Positions 1-12,748 of a stretch of DNA of 64,000 bases are shown one piece after another. A program made the position numbers and the translations under genes. Below the pieces are notes generated by a model. That model saw only the letters and a list, made by a program, of their open reading frames with translations. It was not told the DNA's origin and did no database searches. The first letter of the stretch is position 1. Each line of letters opens with the position of its first letter. Source of the DNA: Chromobotia macracanthus (lineage: Eukaryota; Chordata; Actinopteri; Cypriniformes; Botiidae); NCBI GenBank assembly GCA_036877525.1, contig JAZGTH010000068.1, positions 4,079,501 to 4,143,500 on the forward strand. Direction: 5' to 3'.

Positions 1-62
1 ACGTTGCTTTGTTATACAACACGGCACAATGATTGAGACATTCTAATGTTAACATATATATA

Positions 63-537
63 CACTACCAGTCAAAAGTTATAAACACTTTTTCTTTGTT
101 TATATTTTTTTTAAATTTATGAATAATAAACCTATGAATGAATAATAAACTTAATAGAAAACGTATCAAAACTATAACACAAAAAACTATAAAAATAACA
201 CAAATGTAACTTTAGGAATTATGTTTTGAGTAAAATAGGATATATTCTAGAATATTCAATATAGTCACCCTTCGTCTAGAATTTACAAAATTTTTCTTGA
301 CATTTTCCATCACCCAGTTTCTTGAGGAATCATCCTGAGAAGATTTTTAAAGAGTTTTGAAGGAGTTCCCCTCTATCCTGCGCTCTTATTGGCTGCTTTA
401 TTCTTTATTATTTGGTCCAAATAATCTATTTCAAAAACATTTTTTTTATTGTAGTTTTCTAATAACAAAAATTGAATTGAAATTAATATGTTGTGCACAA
501 CATATTATTTTTATTTTTACATTTTTAACTGGTAGTG
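63..537. mobile_element. Tc1/mariner-type MITE, TA target duplication
   Basis: The element begins cactaccagtcaaaagtt and ends aactggtagtg, so its tips are inverted copies. A TA dinucleotide lies directly outside each end (61-62 and 538-539), the target duplication expected of Tc1/mariner transposition. At 475 bp with no transposase motif it is a non-autonomous miniature element that would have relied on a transposase supplied elsewhere. A 128-codon open frame runs across its right half and past it, with no recognisable domain, and I treat it as chance. A decayed relative in the same orientation lies at about 62845-63240. The tip sequence matches a Tc1-type family I know to be widespread in fish; the exact family name is not certain. 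Confidence 0.8.
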
Positions 538-1111
538 TATATATTTGTTTATTTTATATAAATAAATTAAGTATTTCTATAAATAAGGACGTAGCAGATG
601 GAGATGGGATGCAAAGGAAAAAGGATTGCATAGATACTTGTACACATACACATACAATACACATACAAAGACTGTGCTGCCAATTACTGTTAACCTGTGC
701 TTTCCCACACAGAGCTCCTCAAGAAAGCTTTAACATTTTCTGAGCTTCCTGACAAGTTTTAAGTTTTAGCTTTTTCAGCTATTGTTGTCTTTCCCAAAAT
801 GACTGTCTGTACTTTGTCTTCCCTCTGGCCCTTCTAGCAAATTCTCAAAAAAAAACTTAAAACAGACTTCTTCCTGCCCACTCACTCCACCTGATGATTT
901 TAATATCCAGACAGAATTCACTGAGCGGTACAGTTTTGCTTCAAAATATCCCTTCCCTCAACTAAAAGTCTGACTAAAAGCTACAGTATGTCTCTCCTCT
1001 CATACAGCATATGCCCTCCTTATCCCTGCTCAATGGTCTTCCATTAAATAAACGTATTATATAAAAATGACTAGTGAAGTTAAGGTGAGATTAAATTTAA
1101 AATGAATTAAT
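538..1111. other. No gene seen; unique AT-rich sequence
   Basis: This stretch holds short A/T runs and an imperfect cacata/tacaca run near 640-670. I see no reading frame with a recognisable product, no splice-flanked exon and no repeat I can name. Confidence 0.5.
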
Positions 1112-1300
1112 GTTTAAAGTGACAGTTCACCCAAAAATGAAAATTCTGTCATGCCGTTCCAAACCCACTTTCTTTAATGGAGCACCCAAAGTTCACTTTA
1201 AATGAATGTAAAAAGAACAGACGAGATTTAGTGATAAATAACTCCTTTTGTTTTCCATGGAAGAAAGTCATGTGGATTGAAAGACATGGATTGTAAATAA
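1112..1300 (+). repeat. Dispersed cyprinid-type repeat 'gttcacccaaaaatgaaaa' copy 1
   Basis: The stretch starts tttaaagtgacagttcaccc and continues with aaaatgaaaattctgtcat and gttccaaaccca, the hallmark of a very abundant non-autonomous DNA repeat of cyprinid fishes. Its right part (gaagaaagtcatgtgg) resembles the reverse complement of its own left part, as in the family's palindromic form. Related fragments lie at 2207-2457, 25200-25340, 29375-29475 and 43070-43240. It encodes nothing. Confidence 0.65.
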
Positions 1301-1649
1301 TATTTAATCTCTATAGCGGGTTTATGACAGGCATCATTATGTAAGTAGTAAATATACAGTAAAGGCTTCTTAATTAATGAGAACAACAAACAACTCGTAA
1401 CTCCATTATGTGCTTACAGTAAACAGGTCAAATTTTCTCGGTTTATCGGAGACAAGAGACAGTTCATAAATATTTAATACATTTTGATCATTAAAAAGCC
1501 ATTGTATACTTTTTAGAAAAAAGGAAATATTGTTAAAAAATAGCAATGTTTAGAAAATAAAGAGAACTTTCTTTGGGAAACATAAAACTAATGGCACTGC
1601 CTGGCCTCTCTTCTTCCTCATCCCCTTCTTTCTCCAATAGTAGGAGCTA

Positions 1650-1768
1650 ACAGCTGTTCCAAACAACAGCAGGATCATGGGTTCAATTCCCAGATAACAT
1701 GTGGACTACACACTGCAAATCTGTTTGGATGAAAGTGTTTTCCAAATTCATAAATGTAATGTAAATGT
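1650..1768 (+). repeat. Decayed tRNA-derived SINE, plus strand
   Basis: A box B-like stretch gggttcaattccca (about 1679-1692) is followed by an acaca spacer, then a degraded 'ctgtttggatgaaagtg' tail and a repetitive aatgtaatgtaaatg end. The same box B, spacer and tail order occurs in the better copy at 24485-24630. The box A half is not convincing here, so the copy is 5'-truncated or worn. Confidence 0.6.
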
Positions 1769-2206
1769 TCAAATCCGCTGTAGTCTGAAGCATGACACTC
1801 ACATATTGCCTGTTGCATAATGGCAGCAACTATGTCTCTATATCCTGACCTATTTATCGGTGAAGTATTTCACTGCAGTTCTGATGCCTGTCATTGCAAT
1901 CCAGCTCTGTTCAGCACAATATTTCTCGAAACAGTTACAAAACCATCATTATTTTGTCTAATCTGAAATTTTTAACAGCATTTAGCATCTTGACATAATA
2001 ATGTACAAGAGGAATTTTCTTGTTAAGCAGTATTTTCACATTGTTTTTTTAAGAAAGAAAAGCACCCAGAGACATTGACAGGCATTTCAGCCTTAGTTCA
2101 GCAATTTTTGACCAGACAGTTTCCATAACACTGTGCTTAAGTATAACTACGAGCAGTGGGATTTGGGCACCAGGTATTGTAAAATGTACATTAGCAAAAA
2201 ATATTA

Positions 2207-2457
2207 TTTTAAAGGAATAGTTTACCAAAAAATTGAAAGGCTGTCAACATTTATTCACTCTCATGTCTTTTCAAAGTTGTATAACTTTCTTTTTTCTGTG
2301 GAATCCAAGTGGAGGACAGATTAAAGAATGGCACTGCTCGTTTTTTCACACACTGAAAGTAAATGGAGATTGGGATTCTCTACAAAAAACATGCATGTAT
2401 ATTACGTTTGTAAATAAAGACATGATCAAACCATTTCCGCTGTACTGTCCCTTTAAG
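2207..2457 (+). mobile_element. Dispersed 'gttcacccaaaa' DNA repeat copy 2, both ends visible
   Basis: The left end ttttaaaggaatagtttacc is mirrored by the right end ggtactgtccctttaag-like sequence at 2442-2457, so short terminal inverted repeats survive. Inside are worn versions of 'aaattctgtcatcatttactcaccctcatg' in separate pieces (ttattcactctcatgtc). It is non-coding and non-autonomous. A 117-codon open frame crosses it without any known domain and is not called a gene. Confidence 0.6.
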
Positions 2458-2639
2458 TGCCACACTATGGAGAAACCCAGCCCATATATACTGATGACCT
2501 CAGCACAATCCACTTCTTCACATTCTCAGCTCACCAAGACATTAGTAAATCATTCACAACCCTGCCACTGTTCACTTCCTTTCTAAACTCCTGAGGGACG
2601 AACTCTAATGAGAATGTTCTGAACTTGTACCATCTATCC

Positions 2640-2860
2640 TACAACAGCCTGCCAACCCAAAACCATCACCTCATCTTTCCTCAACACAATTCCCAAGACC
2701 TTCAAATACCTGTTCTTCTATTATCCATACCTCACCTATCAGTCACTTTGTCCCATCTGCTTTTAAAATGGCTAATATAATCCCACTGCTGAAGTGAAGA
2801 AAAATACGTTATATACCATTAACCAACCCTGAGCTTTGACCACACCCATCTCCAAGAAAA
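2640..2860 (+). pseudogene. Possible LINE (L2/Rex-like) reverse transcriptase scrap
   Basis: Around 2752-2795 the plus strand reads a short peptide CFKMANIIPLLK followed by a stop codon. It resembles the 'fK.a.V.PlLKK' segment that precedes the reverse transcriptase core of fish L2-type LINEs. The next bases are compatible with a worn 'NYRP' region, but frameshifts make that uncertain, and no YxDD box is present. I infer a small dead LINE fragment; chance resemblance is possible. Confidence 0.25.
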
Positions 2861-3451
2861 AACTCCTCAGCTGTAGTTATCGTGTGATATATCACAGTTT
2901 CATAATATCCACTTTGGACCATGAAAGTACACAAATGCCCTTCTAATCACAGTCATTTCACACACCTGGGTGTCAATGACTGCTCTGTACTGTAGACGGC
3001 ACACTGGACTGTTGCCATGTTGGCAGCTCAGATAGAGGTTTGATGGTATAGTGCAGTGAGTGAGCGGTGAACATGCCAGGTTCAGTTGTACAGCGTGACC
3101 CACAGTGAGTACAGTTTCCACAGGAACACAGATTTGCTGTTTTTGCTTGTCTTTTAGAGTTATGCCAGTTTGACCATATTGGGGGTTTGGAAAGTGTCTG
3201 TGAAATCATCAACATTATCTTGCATATACAATTACATATACTTATATACAAACATTATCTATTTGTATATACACCTATATTATTGTATGATTGTAAAGGC
3301 ATCGAAACACAATGTCAATGTATTTATAAATGCAAATCTACAAAAGTTAATGAGGCATTTGCACTCTTTGTACTGAACAATTCTAATCAAAGCTACACTA
3401 GTATGAAACGTGCAAAACACTGTAGATTATATTGTTTAACAAAACCATGCT

Positions 3452-3486
3452 TGTGTGTGTATGTGTGTGTGTGTGTGTGTGTGCGT
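3452..3486. repeat. (GT)n microsatellite
   Basis: About 35 bp of almost uninterrupted gt dinucleotides, with single interruptions (gtgtat, gtgcgtg). Confidence 0.95.
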
Positions 3487-3669
3487 GAGTTAAAATAATT
3501 CTGACCAATCTTTAGAAATCAAATTATGTCTAATTAAGTAAATGTGTTAACTGCATTAAATAAATGACACTGAACACAGATGGCATTAAAAATACATTAC
3601 AATGGCTATAAGTTAATGGGTATCCAAATACCACATGCATACAAGCTTATTGAGCATTTAATTTCACAA

Positions 3670-3990
3670 TCACTGGTAAGCATGTGACCTTCTCTTTGCT
3701 GCTGTAGCAGCTTCCACTCTACTGGTAAAACTTTCCACTAGATGATAAGACATGGCTGCAGGGATTTGGTCCCATTCAGACTCCAGAGCATCAGTGAGTG
3801 CTGTTGGTCAGATGCTGACCAACAGGGATCTGTCTTACAGTCTGTATTTCATATTGAAGGTGTTCATAAAGATTCCTTTCAGTGTTTGTGAGGGTCAGGC
3901 AAAGTTCTTCCTCACCAAACTCAGCAAATTATGTTTTTATGGACCTCGCTTTGTGCACAGGGGCACTGGCATGCTGGATACAGAAAAAGG
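3670..3990 (-). pseudogene. Tc1-family transposase C-terminal relic
   Basis: Read on the minus strand, about 3930-3970 encodes APVHKARSIKT followed by a stop, matching the segment just after the second catalytic Asp of many Tc1 transposases. About 3670-3775 encodes EWDQIPAAM, then SRVEAATAAKRR, and ends in a stop at 3670-3672, matching the usual Tc1 C-terminus (EW..IP..., R...V...KG). The two parts are in different frames. The segment that should carry the DLNPIE catalytic Glu is missing or scrambled, so this is a dead, internally rearranged fragment. A plus-strand 90-codon frame here is only its shadow. I see no terminal repeats. Confidence 0.7.
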
Positions 3991-4194
3991 CCCCAATCTA
4001 ATAAAAACATTTGATGTTTTATAGATGTGCAGTATATGTACAGTGTTATTTATGTCCTTTATGCTAGCAATAGGTGTACTGTAGCTTATTAACCTATTAA
4101 TTAGGCTTAGATATCCATATACAGTATGTTCGTCCATATAGTGTATTTAATTATTCTTAATTTTTCATAAATCCAATAAAATTGCAAAACACAA

Positions 4195-4445
4195 CACCAA
4201 CAGCGCCATGCCGCGAGGAGTGGCTGCCACACAGGCTGTGTTAAACAATGTCACCATAGGCATAATGCAATAACACTCTAATCGAGCACTGCCGGTGACA
4301 AAAAGACCTCTCTCCAAGCACTGCCAAAACACCAGGCCCTGTTAAAAAACTTACACAAGACGCACAGGGAGGTGTCTGTCATGGGACTCAACCACCAGTC
4401 TCACAGGGTAGTGTCGACACACACCACTGAGCCAGCTGCATAAAA
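4195..4445 (-). repeat. tRNA-derived SINE-like repeat, minus strand
   Basis: On the minus strand, about 4441 down to 4375 contains a box A-like TGGCTCAGTGGT and a box B-like GGTTGAGTCCC at tRNA-like spacing. About 180 bp of non-tRNA body follows. This is the layout of a tRNA-derived SINE. The tRNA part does not fold into a clean cloverleaf, so it is not a tRNA gene. The family is not recognised and the body boundary is approximate. Confidence 0.45.
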
Positions 4446-4531
4446 GCTTGGCAATAATGGCTCATAAGCCAGATGCTGTATTTGAGTGAGGTAGCTTAAT
4501 GCAAGTGATAACCTTGCCAGCCTGTCACCAA

Positions 4532-4603
4532 AGTTCAAGTGCATTTTATTTATTTAGCTCTGTTCACAATTTTGTATTGTTGCAAAGCGGCTTTACAGAG
4601 TGA
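4532..4603 (+). repeat. Short dispersed fish repeat 'ttgcaaagcggctttacag'
   Basis: The run from agttcaagtgcattttattt through tgttgcaaagcggctttaca resembles a motif that recurs widely in teleost intergenic DNA (ttcacaata, then caaagcagctttacag). No ends or coding potential are visible, and the family assignment is from memory of the motif only. Confidence 0.4.
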
Positions 4604-4610
4604 AGTTTTA

Positions 4611-7600
4611 TACAAACTAATTTATCCATTTAAAACAGGAAATAGAATTTAGCAAAAGTTCTGTGAAATGTATTAATGGCTGGAATGATAAGTGGATATA
4701 AGTAAATAAAAGAAATGAATGAATTAATGAATAGAGTTGTGTGAGTATTTGCACCTGTTAAAAGAAAGACATCCATTGTTGAATAAATGCCATTCAATAA
4801 ACTCCTTTAAAAGCATTTCTTTATTCAAATCTTAGTTTACATTTTATATATCATCTGCCTTACCATGTCAAAATTAAAAAGTGTTTACAATATTTACACA
4901 TAATCAGCATTAAATAAATACTCTGGGTATGCTGGATGTATTTAAATATTTACACTTGCAATCGTTTCTAAACACCATGAGTGTTTGTATAAGCAATGCT
5001 GTGTGGTGTCAATTTTACAAAAAATGTGCTAGGGCCACACTTTATGTACAAATAACAATGAATACTAATTAGATCACATTGCAGATGTAAAATGTAAGAA
5101 CAAGGCAAAAGAATGTATTAATTATATGGCTTGATCAAATATAATCTGGAACAGTGAACCGTGAGGCAGAGCAGGAACAGGGGTCAGAAGACTTAGAAAG
5201 TTCAGCGCATAAACATCTTACACTCCGATCAGTGAAGTTTTTAATGATCATTGTCGAAGGAGGAAAAAAAATCCATGTCTCTTTTCCAACAAACCAGCCA
5301 CAGAAGAAAATGTAATTTCCTGTAACAATGTGATGAATAGGACCAGAGAGATTGTAAAATAATTGTCAGAAATACTAAAGCAATCTTTGTGTGATTTGTT
5401 GTCATTGCATTGACGGCTCGTGTCCATTTGAGAGGCAGCTAATCCTGACTGTCCAGAGAGACTGTCTCTGAGCTACAGGAGACAGCATACGGTGGTGTAT
5501 TGTTGTCAAAGACATTTTCAATGGCAGCGCTACCAAAATAACACTACCGGTTTGGAGACACTTGACTGAAATATTTCTCATTTTAAAAATATTTTAATCT
5601 AAAGCCATTTGCTTAAATGTTTAAAATTAAGACAAACAATTATTGTGCCAACATATTAATTTCTGTTATTAGAAAATGATAGTTGTGTTATTTCAATGTT
5701 TTGATGCACTTACTATTGTTATTTTTATAAGTACGTGTTTGCAAACTTGATAGGTGGTGTATGTTGACTGCTGTATTTGCCTTTCTTATCCTCACGGTCA
5801 TTACTTTAATTAGACTGATAAACACTGCAGGAGAGTTGATACATATTGTAGTCTAAGGGCGAAAACCATTATTGTTGTGGAGGGGCACAACAGAAGCTTT
5901 TGTCTTCATCTTGAATTGGTCCAATTCCTAAAGGAGATTATGCACAATATAAAAGCCTTAGATAAAAGAAGAAATAAATAGCCGGTAATAGATTGGACTG
6001 GTGCCACCCCGCTCGTAATTTTGAGTTTGTTTGCTAGTGGGATTTGTCTTGGTCTTGAAGGAGATTGTTTATAATGTTTGTTGAGGTCTATTTACCTTAC
6101 TTATCTTTTACATCATTTATCAACTCTTATCAAGTCCGAGTAAAGTTTACTGCCATCATTTACCATGTATCATCTTTGATCAATAAGATGACACAAGGTT
6201 AGGCTTTTGTTGGGCATAGGCCCAACAAATTAAAATAGTATTTTAATAGACCCTTTCAGTCATTATGTTGTTAATTTTTAATTTGAAAGAGTTTTACTTT
6301 TTTGCTAATAATATTGTATTATTATTATTATTGTAATTAAAAATGTTAGGTACTGTGCTGGTCACCACAGTACCACATGTAAAATCTAGGTCCTCAATGT
6401 AAAATGTAAAATGTAGGTTCTCAAGCAAAACCGATGATTTACTGTACAAGTTGCATGTAGCTCACAACATTCTGCATGTGTTATATTCAGCAGTAATAGT
6501 CACCCGCTTTCCAGTAGCAACAACAGATTTATTTGTTTTGAGTGTTACAGAATCACTATTTAACACACCCTTAGTGACATTGTACAAGCACAATATTATT
6601 ATCATTACTGTTCTACTGTATTTTGTTCTCTTGTGCGAGGCCATGCATTTGTATCGGTATTCAGGTGAGGTGATAATAGTCTGATAATTAGCCCCTCCCC
6701 ATTATGACCAGCAGACCATTAGCGCTGACAAACATTAAACACCTTTCTCAGAAGGTTTCATACCTCAAGCCTCTCTCTCCATGCTGCTAATGGACCTGGC
6801 ATTTACAGCGAGCCATTCATTTATTTTAATGCTGGCTCGCAAAAAGGCCTGACAAATTTTGAGAGCTATCCTTCTTGCCCAAGGAGCACTGCAGCTCCCT
6901 AGTTTCCTAGTAATCCATTTACATATTTATTAAAATTACTTCTAAGCAAGCAATTCATTTAGGTAATGGTAAAATGCATTTTCTACCCAAAGAGGAATGG
7001 TGGTGATTATGCTAGTTTGGTGTGATTATATCTACTTCCTGTTGGAACGAAGGCAAACATTTGACATTCCGCGGGCCACAGGCATCAATTTTGCTGCTCT
7101 TGAAGTAAAATAAATAATTTAATAAAAATATGTTGAACAGATCACGCTGTGAAGTCACCATCAAATGCATGATAAATGCCTAAAATCTCTGTGCCTCAAT
7201 CCCAATATTTGCTAGCAAAATAGCTGCTTGGTTGTGAGAGTCACAGGAGAAAATGACAAGATGCTGGTTTTTGGAAGCAAAGTTACAGTTCATTATCTCA
7301 AACACAAAGAAAGTATGCGACTGCTTGCCAAGAAAATGACAAGAAAATGACCATAAAATAACCAAAAAGTGATACATTTGATAGTAACTTGTAGTGTGGT
7401 TAACTGCTTTTTCAGAAGGGTAACTTCGCTGTATCTTAACTACCCTAAATTATGAGTAGCTTGTGGCTTGTTATACTACCGTTTCAGAATAGCTGCCCCA
7501 ACACTGAGGATAACATTGAATGTCTCGTAACCAATCACGACACACCAAGTTTGAATACATGAAAAAGCTCATTTTAATTTAACGCAATAGTCAAGAGAAA

Positions 7601-10600
7601 GACTTTTATTAACTAACAATTTATTTCCGGTCGCTATCCTGTACGCTTTTTTTGTTTTACAGCCCTATAAAAAGTTCTTCAAAGTCAACATACTTAACTT
7701 CCAAAAATTTAATACTTGTTTTTTATTTGGTTTCTGTCAGTCAGTCAAGTTGTGCTAGACTTTGACATTGTCTGCTTTATTCCCTGATGTCGATGTAGAT
7801 GCCAGCTAATCTAATATCGCTGGCTGGGCTGTGTCTGTGATAGACAGAGTGAGCGAGAGAGAGCTCCTGCTGTTTCACTCATGCTATCCCCTGATCTCCC
7901 ACCCAGACAGCAGGGATATAATATCCCCTCCTTGTAGGCAATAATACTCAGATCACAGCACTGCTATATGGAGATGAAGCTTGACAGGATATATACAGCA
8001 CAGACCCCCTCAGTTCCTACCCACGAACACAGGCAGCTAAATCAGCATGGCAGCCAGATAAGAAAGAAGACATGCTCTCCTACACTGCTGTAAATGTAAT
8101 GCTGCATGAAATCCTGATAACAAGGCTATTGACATAGTTTAAACTTAGCTTAAAAACTTATCTCGGAGAGGTGTGTCACAAAATTCATTGCTCTTAAAGA
8201 GTTTTAATGATTAAGTGGCACTGTTGTAAGTGTTTGAGGGTGATCCACAAATTAACAAAGAATACATCGCGCCTCCTCATAGCAGCGTTTATTTGAATGA
8301 GCTGTATGCATTGTTTCAACACCTGATTCAGTAAAGGAATTATGCAGATAAGTTTGGATTCAACTTAATTCCATGCGATTAGTGAGAAAGATGCAGGTTT
8401 CTGCACTGAAATACTTTGCAGAATGTTTTGTGCAACCTTATAATTTATTCTCAGATAACGAACACTTTAATTGCTGTCAGTAAAGTAACAGCAGCTGCAG
8501 GCAATGAAGTTACATACAGTGGAGCAGTTCTTCACAGAGCTTTCTGAATGTTAAGCTTGTGAATGCTGAAGCGGTCCTGGTAGGGTGAGAGTTCAGGGAA
8601 GGGTGAAGAAAATGGTGTTCTTCAGGACACTGTGGAATATGCAAGATTTCAAAAGGCGGCTTTTATTTTGGTAGCCTACACATTGCTGCCAAATAAAGAT
8701 TCAGATTTTGGTCTGGTCAGACAACTGTATATGCAGTCATGTGGGCTTTAGAGTATGGTGTAGAAAAAACTGTTCAGAACAAAATACAATTTTCAGAACT
8801 TTAAAATAAATATTAATAATTCTGTTTATTGAAAAAGTATACACTGGACAGAAGAAACACTAGAGGTACAGAGAAATACTACGTGGGTGAAACACTTCAA
8901 AAACCAGAAAACACCCAATTAACATTGTTATGAACAAATGTTAGGTTATTATATCTGTTTATTGTATTTATATTGACAGATTAGATAAAACATACTTGAT
9001 TATGACGTCCAAGCGGAATCCTTACAGAGAAAAATCTGCACTCACAGGTTGTTGATAAAACATTTGGAACGGTCAATGATAAAGAATCAGATTGTGAATC
9101 TGAATTTCTGAATTCTTTGTTTCTGTCCCATTTTTTCACTTGAACTAGAATTTTGCCATTAAAATGAATAATTACAGGAATCTGAAGTAAGGATGTTCAT
9201 TTGCTTTATGTCTGGTAGTGACATTGACCAGCACGAGAAATATGCTTTAGAATGAGTATGGGGGCAGTAAACAACCTGAGGTAAAATTCAGCACAACATC
9301 AAAGCTCTGATCATGCTGTGAGTACATACATTAGTGTGGAGGCGGATGTGATGCTTTTATTTCTTTGATTTATTTCCCTTTAACTCATCCGAGGCAAAAA
9401 ATTATACATTTCAAAAGACACCTAAATAAAGGATGAATTAACAATCAGAACATAACGTTCTTTAACCCCACAAAAATCTGTGACAAAACTCTCTTTCAGT
9501 TAAGAATAAAGTATACAGTACCGACAGGCATCAGAACAGTACTAAGCAGGCAGCTGTATTATCTGGACACTCAAAGTGAATTCGGGGGGATGGATGAAAG
9601 ATCAAACAACATTTTGGTATTTTATTGTAGCGAGCAAAACAACACATACATCATGCACATGTAAAGAAAAATGAAAATGATGGCCGAAATACAGTCACCA
9701 CCATCCTGACCGCTGAAAGTGAGAATTTAAGCAGATACAGTGAGCCCCAAACGTCTGACCACGAGTGAAAATCCTTTATGTGTTCTGCGTTAATGAAAAA
9801 CATCTTTAAGAAAAAGAATGATAAGAAAAGAATGTTATTTCATATTTGCTTTTTATTTTAGTAATGTTATTACAATAAATATTGTTTCAGCACAAATGCA
9901 GTCAAGCTGTCATGCAATGATAATTCATATTATTATGGTATAATATTTGCGCAGTTTCACGGTAAAATTATGGAGGCACCTCACTGGTGTTGTGTTTACA
10001 CCTTGCGCTGTTTATGGAAGAACTGGAAGTGCAGGATAACAGAGGCCAGGCTTACAGATGTAGCAAAAACATTGCAAGGTATATCAAGATGTGTCATGCC
10101 TGGCAGCTGCTGCAAATTTGCTTGCACGTTTTCAGTGAATAAAATATTTGTTTCACTGCATGTCATAACATTCTACGGTATGTCATCAAAATCATAAAGC
10201 TCACTGTTTATTTACAGGTTTACATTAAAACAATAATAATAATAATAAGTTCATGCTGTTTCATAGATGCTTGTATGTGTATAATAGCTGTGTTTTGGTG
10301 TTTTACACAATTTTTACCCTATAACATAATACTGGGTTATTTTGTTCCATGTCTCACATTGTCTGTACTTTACCCTGGAGTAGTAATTATTCCTGTGTAC
10401 AGTCAGGTTTCAAGATTTCACACTGTACATGAGTAAACCCTGGGTTAATGTTATTTGCATATTTATGGGATTAATAACATTGGGCCAGCAAAGCACTAGA
10501 CCTATTTTAATAACTGCTTGTCCATCTGTGCAACATCTAAAATGCTTCAGTTACCACCTTTGCTGCCACTCTTTGACATTTTTAACTGCTTCTGAAAGAC

Positions 10601-12585
10601 ACTGCATGTGAAAGGTTTCCACAATGGCACACTGCACATAAATACTTAAAGTTCTTGCCCTGCTTTATGATTGTTTGTCCATTCCCAAACAACTATCTGT
10701 AATATTCTAGCAACACTGTATACCTTGGCCCAGCAAATTCATGGATAACAACAGACAGTCTTTGTTAACCCTGTTTTGTAAGTCTTTTTAACTTAGATTT
10801 AAACATGGTTTAAGCCCTTGTTTGTAATTAAACAGAGTGCACAGGAATAATGTGTAAAGTGTAATTTAAAAGCTCAGCTGTTTCACTCCCAATAACCCAA
10901 AGGCAAAAACTACAGACGTTACAAACAATAAAGTGAACAATTACTCTTGCTGTTCATATATTAATTCATTTTTGTAACCCTTAAGCAAGAAAACAAGCAC
11001 AAAACAACCTTGAAATTTCACCAGTAACTCTATAATTAACTTCAATAATACAAAAAAATACAAGAAGAAATAATAAATTTAATGCAGAAGACAAATGCAT
11101 TAAGCATGGTGAGTGGTTTAGCTGTGATGTTTTGTGACGTTGGCATATGCCACAAACTAAAGCTTGCCAGAACTGAAGCTTGCCAGCGCTTTGATTACAC
11201 CGTCACCTATTCTAGAAAACATCTCTGCACACGTGGTTAAGAACTTTTCTAATTAAACATGACATTTAATATGGTGACAAAACTGCTTGCAGGTGACAGC
11301 AAGCAGTGATAATAAAGACCATCAGATTCATTGAATGTCTGCTTAGAGTGCACAGATCAACGCACTGTAAATACAATGATCGCTTTCTCATGTAAACAAA
11401 AGAGCGTAATGACGTAACTGTCTCACAGCCTTCATTGGCTCTAAATATAAAACATTAATTCAATTATTGGTGGTTAACTGTTTCATGACCTTTTTTTCAC
11501 GTCTCACGTTTATACATGATTCATCAGCTAAACCTTCATTTAAGTTTACTGTTTTACAATAATATAGATTCAGGATGCAAGAGCAAATTCATTTCATTAG
11601 CATATTAACATAGAACATAGTTGTATTTGGTGCTCAGTAAACATACTTAATATTGACATGGAATGAAAGACAATCGATTTGTTTGCACACGATGTAGATA
11701 TGATGACTAATTTAAAAACTGAGACTACAGCAGCTTACCCGAAATGAATTCTGAATTATATTCACGCAAACAGTTCAGACAACAAACCATATTGTTTTGA
11801 ACACTGTGCGTCTCAATCGATCCCCAGCATTTAATTAAAACACTTTTCTTAATCCACATTGAGGTTGAGTTGCATTTTGGTGATTTTATAGGGGATTAAT
11901 ACACAAAAAAGAAGCAAAATGCCTTGTATATATATTTTGATTCATATTCTGTGTTTTTTTGTCCTCAAAGCAGACTTTTGAAATGCCAACGTGAGATTTG
12001 ACTGAAGGCAAAAAATCACGGTATAAGGGTTTAAGGCTAAATAAGCAGAAAACCGCCACAACTGCTTACCAACATACCACAGAAGTCTCCAAAGATATGA
12101 AACTGTCTGCTGAAACTCAGTGATGTAGTAGCATGGAGTGACTGACCTTATCAATGCCTATGGCAATAACAGAGAAAAACAGTTATGGAAACCATGGAAA
12201 CAGAGAGATGTTGTTCTCAACCTTGCTCTCACATGCGCGTAAACATTTTAAAACACAGAAACTGCATAATTCCATACTGTCTCTTCCCTTCTGTACCCAC
12301 AAGAGTTTCTGCTGTCTAGGAATGAAGCGCAAAAGGTTTCATTAAGGGTGACCTTTGACCCTGGATGCACATCATATACCTGCTTCTGCAGTATCAGCAG
12401 AAAACAGCATGCGGCACTTTAAGATAAGAGCATCTCTGCTGTATTCAAAGCTCTGCAGTGCATTCAAGTTTTGAGGCATCTTAATGCTGTCAATAAAACA
12501 GATACGGCACAGATAACAAATATAGCACAGGCCGTGTATTGCTTTATTCAAAACTACCCACATTTATCACCACCATATTTTTTTA
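4611..12585. other. 8-kb gene-free stretch with several complex blocks
   Basis: No reading frame above about 75 codons occurs and none has a recognisable domain. Most of the DNA is AT-rich and featureless, with a (tta)n run near 6317. Blocks with higher complexity and fewer A/T runs stand out at about 5800-6000, 6690-6900 and 7850-8060. They contain homeodomain-type TAATTA/CATTAG cores and no repeat signature, so they are candidates for conserved non-coding DNA (inference only). The rest, including 8.1-12.5 kb, shows nothing I can name. Confidence 0.45.
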
Positions 12586-12617
12586 TTGTTGTTATTTTTA
12601 TTTATTTATTTATTTTA
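12586..12617. repeat. (TTTA)n simple repeat
   Basis: Tandem ttta/ttat units next to the 3' end of a minus-strand SINE. Such A/T-rich tails are typical at the 3' end of a SINE insertion, so the two may be one event. Confidence 0.8.
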
Positions 12618-12748
12618 TCTGTGTGGCCGGCGTTTTAATCCAAAGTGATTTACAATGGAGTTAAGGTATACAGTTTTTATGTTTTATCAGTTTGTGTGTT
12701 CGTAGGAATCAAACCCGTGACCTTGGTGTTGCTAGCGCTATGTGGTAT
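12615..12748 (-). repeat. tRNA-derived SINE, minus strand
   Basis: Reading the minus strand, a box B-like GGTTTGATTCC (in cacgggtttgattcctacga) is followed by gaacacacaaactgataaa, then ccattgtaaatcactttgga ttaaaacgc. This corresponds to the 'cactgtaagtcgctttggataaaagcg' tail of the family seen at 24485-24630. The tail abuts the (ttta)n tract. The copy is diverged but complete over the box B and tail part. Confidence 0.7.

Noticed and set aside
357..743. 128-codon plus-strand open frame
   Set aside because: It starts inside the TA-flanked MITE and runs out into flanking DNA; Leu/Phe/Ile-rich with no domain.
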